The notes: generated by a model from the sequence alone, not told the origin. A stretch of 6,239 nucleotides of DNA from an uncultured Lachnospiraceae bacterium (GCA_947653315.1 CANTGP010000193.1:1-6239); one strand, 5' to 3'. Shown: positions 1 to 6,150, counted from the first letter of the stretch. A program made the numbers and translations.

Positions 1-1
1 T

Positions 2-1270
2 TATAGCAGATTGGGATACGAAATTAAAAGGGATTTTACAAACTTTTCTTTAAAGGTTTCAAAAGGGTTGAAACGCCCGCAGGAAAAATTCGTTCATCAG
101 ATGATTTATGGTATCCTCGCTGGAAATAAGCTGCATCTGAGTGAGATTGCCCGCTCCTTAAAAGAAAGCATTACCCTGAAAAAGACCATAGACCGGCTCT
201 CAAAAAATCTGTTTGCTTTTGATGGTAAGGATGCCCTCATGCACAATTATCTCGGGCTTGTCAGACAGCATGTGAAAGACGATTACGCCGTTATCATCAT
301 CGATAATTCGGACATTGCCAAACCTGCCAGCAGAAAGCTGGAAGCCCTCTCTGAAATACGGGATGGCAGTACGGGTGAGATCACACAGGGCTACCTTACC
401 ATTGATGCCGCAATACTTTCCGAAAAAGGAAAGATGCCGCTCCCGGTCTATGAAAAGGTGTTTTCAGCAACAGAAAAAGGGTTCATCAGTGAAACCTACG
501 AGAATTTATGCTGCCTGGAATCCCTTTCCAAAAATTTTACTCCCAAATGCGTCCGTACCCTTGACCGTGGTTTTGATGCCAACGGCTATTACCGCTATTT
601 CCTAAAACGCGGGGAGCGTTTTGTCATCCGTGCAAAAAAGAACAGGAATGTTATTTATAACGGGCAGACCTGTAACATCATGGATGTAGCGTTGCGGTAT
701 AAAGGGGCATACCGCATGGATTTTAAGGATAAAAAGGGTAGGGCCATACAGTGCAAAATGAGCTGCATACCTGTACGGCTCTGCGAATTTCCATCCAAAG
801 GCCTGGTGCTGACCGTGGTGTATGGCTTTGGTGAAGAACCCATGCTCCTGCTTTCCAACCTGAAAATGCAGGAGAAGAAAAAACTGTGCCACATCATCAC
901 CAAAGTGTATCTGCTGCGGTGGCGGATCGAAGAATATTTCAGGTTCAAGAAACAGCAGTTTGAACTGGAAGATTTAAGGGTAATGTCCTTGCAGTCTATC
1001 CGGAATCTGAACCTGTTGGCAATGCTGGCAGTGGGCTATATTAGTCTTACCACATCTGTCCATAAAGACAGCGTTTTCCTTGCGGAATTAAAGGAATGTT
1101 CCAAAAGGATTTATGAAATGCCACAGTTTATTTTCTACGCCATTGGATATGCCCTGGAACGTGTGCTGTCCATGAGTCGTTGTGGCATTAGCGGTTTCTT
1201 TCCGCCAAAAGTCCGATCACAGCAGATAACCCTGTTTGAATACTTTAAAATAGCGGATTGCGCGATATGA
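2..1270 (+). CDS. IS4-family DDE transposase (5' end open at window edge)
   Basis: Transposase that cuts and rejoins the ends of its own insertion sequence. Residues are numbered from the TTG at position 11. The three acidic catalytic residues are visible as D98 (in IIIDNSD), D185 (in TLDRGFD) and E307. The last sits in an exact IS4 signature Y-x2-R-x3-E-x6-K (Y300, R303, E307, K314). The frame stays open from 11 back to the left edge (codons Tyr, Ser, Arg), and no Shine-Dalgarno precedes the TTG in the 10 visible bases, so the true start is probably further left. About 419 residues fits a full-length IS4-type enzyme, and no internal frameshift or stop is seen. The left inverted repeat is outside the window and the right one could not be identified without it. 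The stop lies 38 bp before the -35 box of the infC promoter. Family call is firm; the exact IS name is not known. Confidence 0.93.
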   Translation, partial: YSRLGYEIKRDFTNFSLKVSKGLKRPQEKFVHQMIYGILAGNKLHLSEIARSLKESITLKKTIDRLSKNLFAFDGKDALMHNYLGLVRQHVKDDYAVIIIDNSDIAKPASRKLEALSEIRDGSTGEITQGYLTIDAAILSEKGKMPLPVYEKVFSATEKGFISETYENLCCLESLSKNFTPKCVRTLDRGFDANGYYRYFLKRGERFVIRAKKNRNVIYNGQTCNIMDVALRYKGAYRMDFKDKKGRAIQCKMSCIPVRLCEFPSKGLVLTVVYGFGEEPMLLLSNLKMQEKKKLCHIITKVYLLRWRIEEYFRFKKQQFELEDLRVMSLQSIRNLNLLAMLAVGYISLTTSVHKDSVFLAELKECSKRIYEMPQFIFYAIGYALERVLSMSRCGISGFFPPKVRSQQITLFEYFKIADCAI

Positions 1271-1276
1271 GGGCTT

Positions 1277-1308
1277 AAAAAATGGGGAAACTCAAAAAAA
1301 AATGGGGA
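1277..1308. repeat. Two direct copies of AAAAAATGGGGA, 20-bp period
   Basis: The 12-mer AAAAAATGGGGA occurs at 1277-1288 and again at 1297-1308, with 8 bp between copies. It fills the space between the transposase stop codon and the infC -35 box. It could be part of the right end of the insertion sequence (for example transposase-binding sites) or a local duplication. It is not a target-site duplication of this element, because both copies lie on the same side. Confidence 0.55.
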
Positions 1309-1337
1309 TTGACATTTGCGGCAGGAAGTGTTACACT
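1309..1337 (+). promoter_or_regulatory. Sigma-A promoter of the infC operon (TTGACA-N17-TACACT, extended -10)
   Basis: A consensus -35 TTGACA (1309-1314) is followed by a 17-bp spacer and -10 TACACT (1332-1337). A TG at 1329-1330 sits one base before the -10, giving the extended -10 form. Transcription would begin near 1344, about 390 nt before infC. It is the only strong promoter seen between the transposase and infC. The -35 may lie within or directly beside the insertion sequence end. Confidence 0.82.
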
Positions 1338-1343
1338 GCTTAA

Positions 1344-1560
1344 GTATTGTGTATATAACAACCAAGCAGAGTATCCACTCTCACCCTGCGGCACTGGCTT
1401 GCAGGTGTTCATAAAACGGCGGATTTTCATAAAAAAACGGATAAAAACGATAAAAATGGAAAGAAGCGCCGGAGTTTATTTAAGGTTCCATGTATTTTTA
1501 CAGGATGGGATCATAAAGGAAACGTATGTGAAGTGGATGGTTATGCTGTCCGCTTTTTTT
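1344..1560 (+). promoter_or_regulatory. infC operon leader, probable L20-type transcription attenuator
   Basis: Untranslated leader with two mutually exclusive folds. In one, a small hairpin AGAGT/ACTCT (1368-1372 with 1377-1381) forms near the 5' end and a terminator hairpin forms at 1531-1560. In the other, 1373-1384 (ATCCACTCTCAC) pairs with 1528-1538 (GTGAAGTGGAT), giving 11 base pairs with one bulged C (1380). This helix would consume the 5' arm of the terminator and so act as an antiterminator. A further hairpin pairs 1382-1389 with 1401-1407. In Bacillus subtilis the same operon is repressed by L20 through transcription attenuation in its leader; that this leader works likewise is inference from position and architecture. 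I did not match it to the L20-leader consensus. Confidence 0.6.
1531..1560 (+). terminator. Leader (attenuator) intrinsic terminator upstream of infC
   Basis: AAGTGGA (1531-1537) pairs with TCCGCTT (1549-1555), including one T-G wobble, around an 11-nt loop. A run of seven T begins at 1554. It lies within the transcript more than 170 nt before infC, as expected for a regulated premature terminator. The stem is modest, which suits conditional use. Confidence 0.55.
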
Positions 1561-1692
1561 ATGCACAGCCCCGTGCAGAGGAATATGCCACCAAGGCGGC
1601 GCACAGGGCGCGCGGCGAGTAGGGGAAAGGCTTTTCCCCTGCTCGATTGCACAGGTCCGCATATGAAAGATTGCTGTTTCACGGCATGCGGA
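1555..1692. repeat. Modular palindromic repeat, copy A (infC leader)
   Basis: It begins with TTTTTTATGCACA (1555-1567), identical to the start of copy B at 3192-3204. It contains a GTGC...GCAC-bounded segment unique to this copy, then a 13-bp hairpin with arms 1616-1628 and 1633-1645 (CGAGTAGGGGAAA, one T-G wobble), then GATTGCACA. A second palindromic module follows at 1656-1692 with terminal arms TCCGCAT/ATGCGGA and the internal sequence TTGCTGTTTCAC. Both main modules recur in copy B but in the opposite order. It sits between the attenuator terminator and the infC ribosome site and would be transcribed in the leader. Confidence 0.75.
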
Positions 1693-1720
1693 GGGAATTT
1701 CCTATTTGATTTTGTATTAC

Positions 1721-1738
1721 GAGGAGGGTACGGCCATT
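1721..1738 (+). promoter_or_regulatory. infC ribosome site with AUU start codon
   Basis: GAGGAGG at 1721-1727 is followed by 8 nt and then ATT at 1736-1738, in frame with IF3. The next in-frame ATG (1748) is 20 nt from the Shine-Dalgarno, too far for efficient use. An in-frame TTG at 1706 lies upstream of the Shine-Dalgarno and would translate through it. The spacing therefore selects ATT, the rare codon known to start infC in other bacteria and through which IF3 limits its own synthesis. Confidence 0.8.
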
Positions 1739-2242
1739 AGTGAATTAATGATTAACGAGCAGATTAGAGACAAAGAAGTACGTGTGATTGGTGAGAATGG
1801 GGAACAGTTAGGGGTTATGCCCGTCAGGGATGCGATGAGGCTGGCTGATGAGGCTGGACTTGATTTGGTGAAAATTGCCCCTACGGCAAAGCCGCCTGTC
1901 TGCAAGATTGTTGATTATGGAAAGTTCAGGTACGAGCAGGCGAGGAAAGAAAAAGAAGCCAAGAAGAAACAGAAAATAATCGAAATCAAGGAAATCCGCT
2001 TGTCGCCGAATATTGACTCCAATGATTTAAATACAAAGATGAATGCGGCGAGGAAGTTCATAACAAAAGGGGATAAGGTGAAGATTACGCTCCGGTTCCG
2101 CGGACGCGAAATGGCGCATATGGCAAACAGCAAACATATTTTGGATGATTTCGCGGAAGCGCTTTCGGATATTGCGGCGGTGGAAAAGGCACCGAAAGTG
2201 GAAGGCAGGAGCATGACCATGTTTTTAACTGAAAAACGTTAA
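1736..2242 (+). CDS. infC: Translation initiation factor IF-3
   Basis: IF3 binds the 30S ribosomal subunit, keeps it apart from 50S, and rejects initiation at non-canonical codons and non-initiator tRNA. The 168 residues show the N-terminal domain opening MSELMINEQIRDKEVRVIG and the family signature around KIVDYGKFRYEQ (residues 57-68). A lysine-rich linker follows (about 70-85), then a C-terminal domain with IRLSP, KGDKVKITLRFRGRE and the terminal GRSMTMFL. The length is normal for the family. The start is taken as ATT at 1736 from the GAGGAGG spacing; annotation software may choose the ATG at 1748 or the TTG at 1706. It is the first gene of the operon, 50 nt before rpmI. Control is probably dual: leader attenuation and autoregulation at the AUU codon. 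Confidence 0.97.
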   Translation: MSELMINEQIRDKEVRVIGENGEQLGVMPVRDAMRLADEAGLDLVKIAPTAKPPVCKIVDYGKFRYEQARKEKEAKKKQKIIEIKEIRLSPNIDSNDLNTKMNAARKFITKGDKVKITLRFRGREMAHMANSKHILDDFAEALSDIAAVEKAPKVEGRSMTMFLTEKR

Positions 2243-2292
2243 TTCGTGCAGTTAAAATAGAGAAAATAAAGAAGTAACAGGAGGAAATTGAT

Positions 2293-2490
2293 ATGCCTAA
2301 AATGAAGACAAGCAGAGCTGCTGCAAAACGTTTTAAATTAACGGGAACCGGTAAATTAAAGAGAAGCAAAGCGTACAAGAGCCATATCTTAACAAAGAAA
2401 TCCCCTAAGAGGAAAAGGAACCTGAGGAAACCGGCAATCACAGATGCTACGAATGTTAAGAATATGAAGAAGATTTTACCGTATCTGTAA
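2293..2490 (+). CDS. rpmI: 50S ribosomal protein L35 (bL35)
   Basis: Small, very basic protein of the large ribosomal subunit. The 65 residues are the usual length and carry the family start [18 protein letters not shown]. They also carry the basic core [18 protein letters not shown] (about 36-53) and end in KKILPYL. AGGAGG at 2279-2284, 8 nt before the ATG, fixes the start. In the conserved bacterial order this gene is followed closely by rplT; here the gap is stretched to 309 bp by palindromic DNA. Confidence 0.97.
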   Translation: MPKMKTSRAAAKRFKLTGTGKLKRSKAYKSHILTKKSPKRKRNLRKPAITDATNVKNMKKILPYL

Positions 2491-2517
2491 GGAACTGTAA
2501 AAATTTTTTGGCAGATC

Positions 2518-2683
2518 CTAGTACTCCATCCGGCCAGAAATTGAAGTTTGGGTCTACCTGTTCCGCACCATTGCGTCGTTAAAATTTCTAGACGATGCCA
2601 CCGCATCGCCGTCGAAATTTTGCCTAGCACTGGCACGAAACATGCAGCCCCATACTTCAATTTCTAACCGGATGGAGCACTAG
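2518..2683. mobile_element. 166-bp imperfect palindrome between rpmI and rplT (MITE-like)
   Basis: Bases 2518-2683 form one long inverted repeat centred near 2600. The outer arms start CTAGT/ACTAG and pair through CTCCATCCGG (2524-2533) with 2668-2677. AGAAATTGAAGT (2536-2547) pairs with 2654-2665. The pairing continues inward to AAAATTTC/GAAATTTT (2581-2588 with 2614-2621) and GATGC/GCATC (2594-2598 with 2603-2607), around a 4-nt loop. In the outer arms about 46 of 61 positions are Watson-Crick paired. No coding potential is evident. The insert separates two genes that are normally adjacent, which suggests a non-autonomous mobile or repetitive palindrome; a regulatory RNA is the alternative. 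No target-site duplication was recognised. Confidence 0.7.
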
Positions 2684-2688
2684 AGCGA

Positions 2689-2745
2689 GTTTGAAAATTG
2701 CTTTCTGCAGGATGGTGTCCCAATTTGCGGGAATGAATTTCAAAC
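2689..2745. repeat. Second hairpin next to the large palindrome
   Basis: GTTTGAAA (2689-2696) pairs with TTTCAAAC (2738-2745). The stem continues with interruptions through TTCT (2703-2706) with GGAA (2730-2733) and GCA (2707-2709) with TGC (2726-2728). It begins 5 bp after the large palindrome, so it is probably part of the same inserted unit. The rest of the rpmI-rplT gap (2491-2517 and 2746-2784) shows nothing recognisable apart from an A5T6 tract at 2499-2509. Confidence 0.55.
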
Positions 2746-2799
2746 ATGCCCTAAGTCCGGAAGGTGAATGTTGATTAAGTATTTAGGAGGAAATGAAAA

Positions 2800-3156
2800 A
2801 TGGCAAGAATTAAAGGCGGAATGAACGCGAGAAAGAAACATAACAGGGTATTGAAACTTGCAAAAGGTTACAGGGGCGCAAGGTCCAAACAGTACAGGGT
2901 GGCAAAACAGTCCGTCATGAGGGCGCTGGCTTCTTCTTACGTGGGCAGGAAAGAGAGAAAGCGTCAGTTCAGACAGCTTTGGATTGCACGTATCAATGCG
3001 GCGGCAAGGATGAACGGACTTTCTTACAGTAAATTCATGCACGGCTTGAAAATGGCGGATGTGGAAATTAACCGTAAGATGCTGGCAGAGATGGCAGTAA
3101 ACGATGCGGAAGGTTTTGCGGCGTTGGCAGAACTTGCCAAGAGCAAAATTGCATAA
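2800..3156 (+). CDS. rplT: 50S ribosomal protein L20 (bL20)
   Basis: Assembly protein of the large subunit that binds 23S rRNA and, in well-studied bacteria, represses its own operon by binding the mRNA. The 118 residues are the normal length. The basic N-terminal extension [26 protein letters not shown] is followed by [19 protein letters not shown] (about 51-69). The globular part [25 protein letters not shown] carries the region used for RNA recognition in the family. AGGAGG at 2785-2790, 9 nt before the ATG, supports the start. It is the last gene of the operon, with a terminator 17 nt beyond the stop. It is the presumed effector of the leader attenuator. Confidence 0.97.
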   Translation: MARIKGGMNARKKHNRVLKLAKGYRGARSKQYRVAKQSVMRALASSYVGRKERKRQFRQLWIARINAAARMNGLSYSKFMHGLKMADVEINRKMLAEMAVNDAEGFAALAELAKSKIA

Positions 3157-3173
3157 GTGGACGAAAGTATTTT

Positions 3174-3197
3174 GGGAGGCTGCGGTCTCCCTTTTTT
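3174..3197 (+). terminator. Intrinsic terminator of the infC-rpmI-rplT operon
   Basis: GGGAGGC (3174-3180) pairs with GTCTCCC (3185-3191), with one G-T wobble and a TGCG loop, followed by six T (3192-3197). It starts 17 nt after the rplT stop codon. Confidence 0.88.
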
Positions 3198-3292
3198 ATG
3201 CACACGCCCGCATATGGAAGTTTGCTGTTTCACAGCATGCGGGCGGCGCGGCGAGTAGGGGAAAATCTTCCCCTACTCGATTGCACACGGGC
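3192..3292. repeat. Modular palindromic repeat, copy B (after rplT)
   Basis: It starts with TTTTTTATGCACA (3192-3204), whose T-run is also the operon terminator tail. A palindromic module at 3206-3244 follows, with terminal arms GCCCGCAT/ATGCGGGC and internal TTGCTGTTTCAC. Then comes a perfect 12-bp hairpin CGAGTAGGGGAA/TTCCCCTACTCG (3252-3263 with 3268-3279, loop AATC), ending in GATTGCACA. The same two modules occur in copy A at 1555-1692 in reversed order. No open reading frame of note. It resembles the intergenic REP/BIME-type palindromes of bacterial genomes, but I cannot assign it to a named family. Confidence 0.75.
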
Positions 3293-3357
3293 ACCCTAAG
3301 GAAGATGCCGGCGGAGCTGGCGGGGGAAATGTTTTTTCTTTTTTAACAGAAATTTTA

Positions 3358-3386
3358 TGTTAATGCAGGGGGTTTGCGTGTATACT
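3358..3386 (+). promoter_or_regulatory. Possible promoter of pepD
   Basis: TATACT (3381-3386) is a good -10 and lies 22 bp before the pepD ribosome site. The hexamer 17 bp upstream (TGTTAA, 3358-3363) is a weak -35. The previous operon ends at 3197, so a promoter is expected here, but the exact boxes are uncertain. Confidence 0.4.
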
Positions 3387-3421
3387 ATTTATATTATGGC
3401 AATTTATGGGAGGTCAGGAAT

Positions 3422-4921
3422 ATGGCGGCTGTGGGAAACTGGAATTTGGAACCGGAGAAGGTGTTCCGTTTTTTTGGGGAAATCTGCAAAATTCCCCACG
3501 GTTCGGGAAATGTGGACGGAATCAGCAATTATTTGGTGGAATTTGCGCGGGAAAGAGGGCTTTTCCATGTGCAGGATGCGTGGAAAAACGTAATTATCGT
3601 TAAAGAAGCGTCGGCAGGGTACGAAAATGAGGCGCCGGTAATCCTGCAGGGGCATATGGATATGGTGGCGGTGAAGAAGCCGGGAGCCGGGATTGATATG
3701 GAAAAGGAAGGGCTGCGTCTTGCCGTGGACGGTGATTATCTGTATGCACGGGATACCAGTTTAGGCGGGGACGACGGGATTGCGGTGGCTTATGCGCTGG
3801 CAATTTTGGATTCCGGGGAAATCGCCCACCCGAAACTGGAAGTGATTTTTACCGTGGATGAGGAAGTGGGAATGGAGGGCGCAAGGAATTTGGACGTGTC
3901 CATGCTGGAGGGGAAACGGATGATTAATCTGGATTCGGAGGAAGAAGGGATCATCCTTGCGGGCTGCGCAGGCGGCGCGCGGGTGGACTGGACGCTGCCC
4001 GTGAAACGTATGCATAAAGCAGGGACAGTGTACGAAATAACCGTAAAAGGGCTTTTGGGCGGTCATTCCGGTTCGGAAATCGATAAGGAGCGCGGGAATG
4101 CCAACTGTCTGATGGGACGTTTACTGTACGGGTTGGAGAGTTCGGCAGAAACGGGGCTTGCAGCTTTGGAAGGCGGACTGGCAGACAATGCGATTCCAAG
4201 GGAGACAAAGGCAGTGGTAGTGCTGGCGGAAGCAGACGGAAACAGCCAATCCATGGATAACGACGGAACCGTGGAAACGGCGGAAACACGGTTTTTAAGG
4301 AAGATAGGGGAAGTCGAAGCACAGTTTAGGCAGGAAATGCAGACGAAGGACCCGGATGTTTGCATTACGGTGGAGCGTTTGGAGGGGGACGGTTTGGAGT
4401 GTGTTGTACCGGAGGACGCAAGAAAATTGACCGGGCTGTTGTTTAGTGCGCCGAACGGGGTGCAGGCAATGAGCGCCGACATGAAGGGACTGGTGGAAAC
4501 TTCGCTGAACATGGGAATCGTAAGGCTGGAGGGAGAACGGGCCGTGATACAGTTTTCCGTCAGAAGTTCGCTTGAGGGCGCAAAGAAAGCACTGGTGGCG
4601 AAACTGGAGTGCATTGCGCGCATGGCAGGAGCCGTGCAGGATGTGCGGGGGGACTATCCCGGCTGGGCATACCGGAAGGATTCCCCGTTCCGTGACATGG
4701 CGGTGGAAGTATACCGGAACCGGTATGGGAAAGAACCGGAAATACAGGCAATTCATGCGGGGTTGGAATGCGGGCTTCTGATGGCGAAGATACCGGGGTT
4801 GGAATGCATTTCCATCGGACCGGATATGAAGGATATCCATACCACCGAGGAAAAACTGAGCATATCCTCTACCGCGCGGGTCTGGGATTACGTGCTGAAT
4901 CTGCTGGGACAACATGGCTAA
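3422..4921 (+). CDS. pepD: PepD-type aminoacyl-histidine (Xaa-His / non-specific) dipeptidase, M20 family
   Basis: Cytosolic dinuclear-metal peptidase that hydrolyses dipeptides, classically carnosine-like Xaa-His and many others, for amino acid recycling. The 499 residues compare with about 485 for Escherichia coli PepD. The metal and catalytic set is complete: H78 and D80 (GHMDM), D117 (LGGDDG), E147 and E148 (VDEEVG), D171 (INLDSEE) and H473 (DIHTTEE). The first six sit two residues earlier than the corresponding sites in Vibrio PepD. The lid/dimerisation domain between about 190 and 400 contains LLGGHSGSEID. The ATG at 3422 is chosen because GGGAGG (3408-3413) lies 8 nt upstream; an in-frame TTG at 3374 lacks this support. 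There is no signal peptide or membrane segment. It is followed after 35 nt by the membrane protein gene, probably on the same transcript. Exact substrate preference is not readable. Confidence 0.93.
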   Translation: MAAVGNWNLEPEKVFRFFGEICKIPHGSGNVDGISNYLVEFARERGLFHVQDAWKNVIIVKEASAGYENEAPVILQGHMDMVAVKKPGAGIDMEKEGLRLAVDGDYLYARDTSLGGDDGIAVAYALAILDSGEIAHPKLEVIFTVDEEVGMEGARNLDVSMLEGKRMINLDSEEEGIILAGCAGGARVDWTLPVKRMHKAGTVYEITVKGLLGGHSGSEIDKERGNANCLMGRLLYGLESSAETGLAALEGGLADNAIPRETKAVVVLAEADGNSQSMDNDGTVETAETRFLRKIGEVEAQFRQEMQTKDPDVCITVERLEGDGLECVVPEDARKLTGLLFSAPNGVQAMSADMKGLVETSLNMGIVRLEGERAVIQFSVRSSLEGAKKALVAKLECIARMAGAVQDVRGDYPGWAYRKDSPFRDMAVEVYRNRYGKEPEIQAIHAGLECGLLMAKIPGLECISIGPDMKDIHTTEEKLSISSTARVWDYVLNLLGQHG

Positions 4922-4956
4922 GCGTAAAAGGGTAAAACGTACAAAAGGAGATTGCG

Positions 4957-6111
4957 ATGGATTTAAACAGAGGGAATATGAAAAAAATCAGGGGACTCAT
5001 TGTGTTTACCGCATTGGTATGTCTTGCGGTGTTAAAAATTGATTTGGTGCTTGCGGGAATTTTCTTCCTGCTTGGAATCATTAAGCCGTTTTTGTATGGG
5101 GCGGCCATTGCCTTTGTACTGAATATCCCCATGAAAGCGATTGAGAAAGGATTGCTTTCCAAGGTGGGAAACCCTAAATTTGCAAAAGCAAAACGTCCGG
5201 TGAGCATTTTCCTGTCGTTTGCGGCGGTTGTGCTGGTGATTGTGCTTGTGACGGTGACGGTAGTTCCGCAGGTGACAAAAACCATGATGGAATTGGGCAA
5301 TAAGATTCCCGCGTTTCTTGTGGAAGCGCAGATATGGCTGGAGGAACTGTTTGCCTCCCAGCCGCAGCTTCTTGCCGTTTTGGAGGAATTTGATCCGGCA
5401 AAAATGAATTGGGATTCCATTGTCAACACGGTGGTGGATTTCCTGAAAAACGGGCTGGGAAGTGTAGTGACTTCCACGGTAACGGTGGCTTCCACGATTA
5501 TCGGCGGTGTGGTGAATGTGTTCGTGGCGCTTGTTTTTTCCTTTTACATACTGGCGCAGAAGGAAAAACTGGGCGGCCAGTTAAAGCGGGTGCTTCATGC
5601 TTACTGTCCGGACAGGGTGTACGCCGGGATATTGGAGGTGGCTTCCTTAACCGGGAGGAATTTCAGCAATTTTATCACCGGACAATGTACGGAATCGGTG
5701 ATACTCGGCGCCATGTTTGTGGTTGCCATGGCGGTGTTCCGGTTCCCTTATGCGGTTATGGTGGGCGTGCTTATCGCGTTTACTGCGCTGATACCGATTG
5801 TAGGCGCTTTCGTGGGCTGTTTTGTAGGGGCATTCCTGATTATGGTGGATGACCCGGTGAAAGCGGTTTGGTTTATCATCCTGTTCCTGATACTCCAGCA
5901 GGTGGAAGGAAACCTGATTTATCCCCATGTGGTCGGCAACTCCGTGGGGCTGCCGTCCATATGGGTACTGGCAGCGGTGACGGTGGGCGGCAGCCTGATG
6001 GGCGTGATGGGTATGTTGGTTTTTATTCCCATTGTTTCCACGGTTTATGCGCTGGTGCGTGAGGATGTGAACGGCAGGAATGCGGTTTCTCCCGGAGACG
6101 AAACGCAATAA
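4957..6111 (+). CDS. AI-2E family transporter (PerM/TqsA-like membrane protein)
   Basis: Polytopic inner-membrane protein of the family named after TqsA, an exporter of the autoinducer AI-2. Members differ in substrate (some are cation antiporters), so the cargo here is unknown. In 384 residues, hydrophobic segments lie near 11-27, 29-56, 82-103, 180-200, 246-261, 264-294, 302-316 and 333-366, fitting the family's usual topology. The soluble stretch at about 104-165 falls between the third and fourth segments. Family features include FSFYILAQKEKL (195-205), the glycine-rich IPIVGAFVGCFVGAFLI (279-295) and the C-terminal QQVEGNLIYPHVVGNSVGL (314-332). AGGAG at 4946-4950, 6 nt before the ATG, supports the start. 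No intrinsic terminator with a T-tract is visible between the stop and the tRNA promoter. Confidence 0.92.
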   Translation: MDLNRGNMKKIRGLIVFTALVCLAVLKIDLVLAGIFFLLGIIKPFLYGAAIAFVLNIPMKAIEKGLLSKVGNPKFAKAKRPVSIFLSFAAVVLVIVLVTVTVVPQVTKTMMELGNKIPAFLVEAQIWLEELFASQPQLLAVLEEFDPAKMNWDSIVNTVVDFLKNGLGSVVTSTVTVASTIIGGVVNVFVALVFSFYILAQKEKLGGQLKRVLHAYCPDRVYAGILEVASLTGRNFSNFITGQCTESVILGAMFVVAMAVFRFPYAVMVGVLIAFTALIPIVGAFVGCFVGAFLIMVDDPVKAVWFIILFLILQQVEGNLIYPHVVGNSVGLPSIWVLAAVTVGGSLMGVMGMLVFIPIVSTVYALVREDVNGRNAVSPGDETQ

Positions 6112-6150
6112 CGGATATAAAGAAATGATATAAAAATGTGAAAATAATGG

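Noticed and set aside
3..1260. Similar 11-mers ATAGCAGATTG (3-13) and ATAGCGGATTG (1250-1260) at the two ends of the transposase gene
   Set aside because: They are direct rather than inverted, lie within coding sequence at the right side, and the match soon breaks down. Chance similarity is likely.
1282..1740. 152-codon open frame in the infC leader
   Set aside because: It has no ribosome site, runs through the terminator and hairpin repeat modules, and overlaps the infC start. The residues reflect repeat and leader sequence, not a protein family.
2085..2660. 191-codon minus-strand open frame over infC, rpmI and the palindrome
   Set aside because: It is antisense to two certain ribosomal operon genes and its remainder lies inside the palindrome. 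No start signal or recognisable protein feature.
3307..3346. Possible second terminator: GCCGGC/GCTGGC hairpin (3307-3321) before a T-rich run
   Set aside because: Ten bases separate the short stem from the T-run, and a much better terminator already lies at 3174-3197.
4063..4623. 186-codon minus-strand open frame (with other long antisense frames at 4295-4915 and 4869-5495)
   Set aside because: All lie opposite pepD or the AI-2E gene, whose plus-strand proteins have intact motifs. They are mirror frames without ribosome sites.
6082..6107. Hairpin at the end of the AI-2E gene (TCTC/GAGA core with outer GCG/CGC)
   Set aside because: It is within the coding sequence, is interrupted by bulges and has no following T-tract, so it is not a credible terminator.
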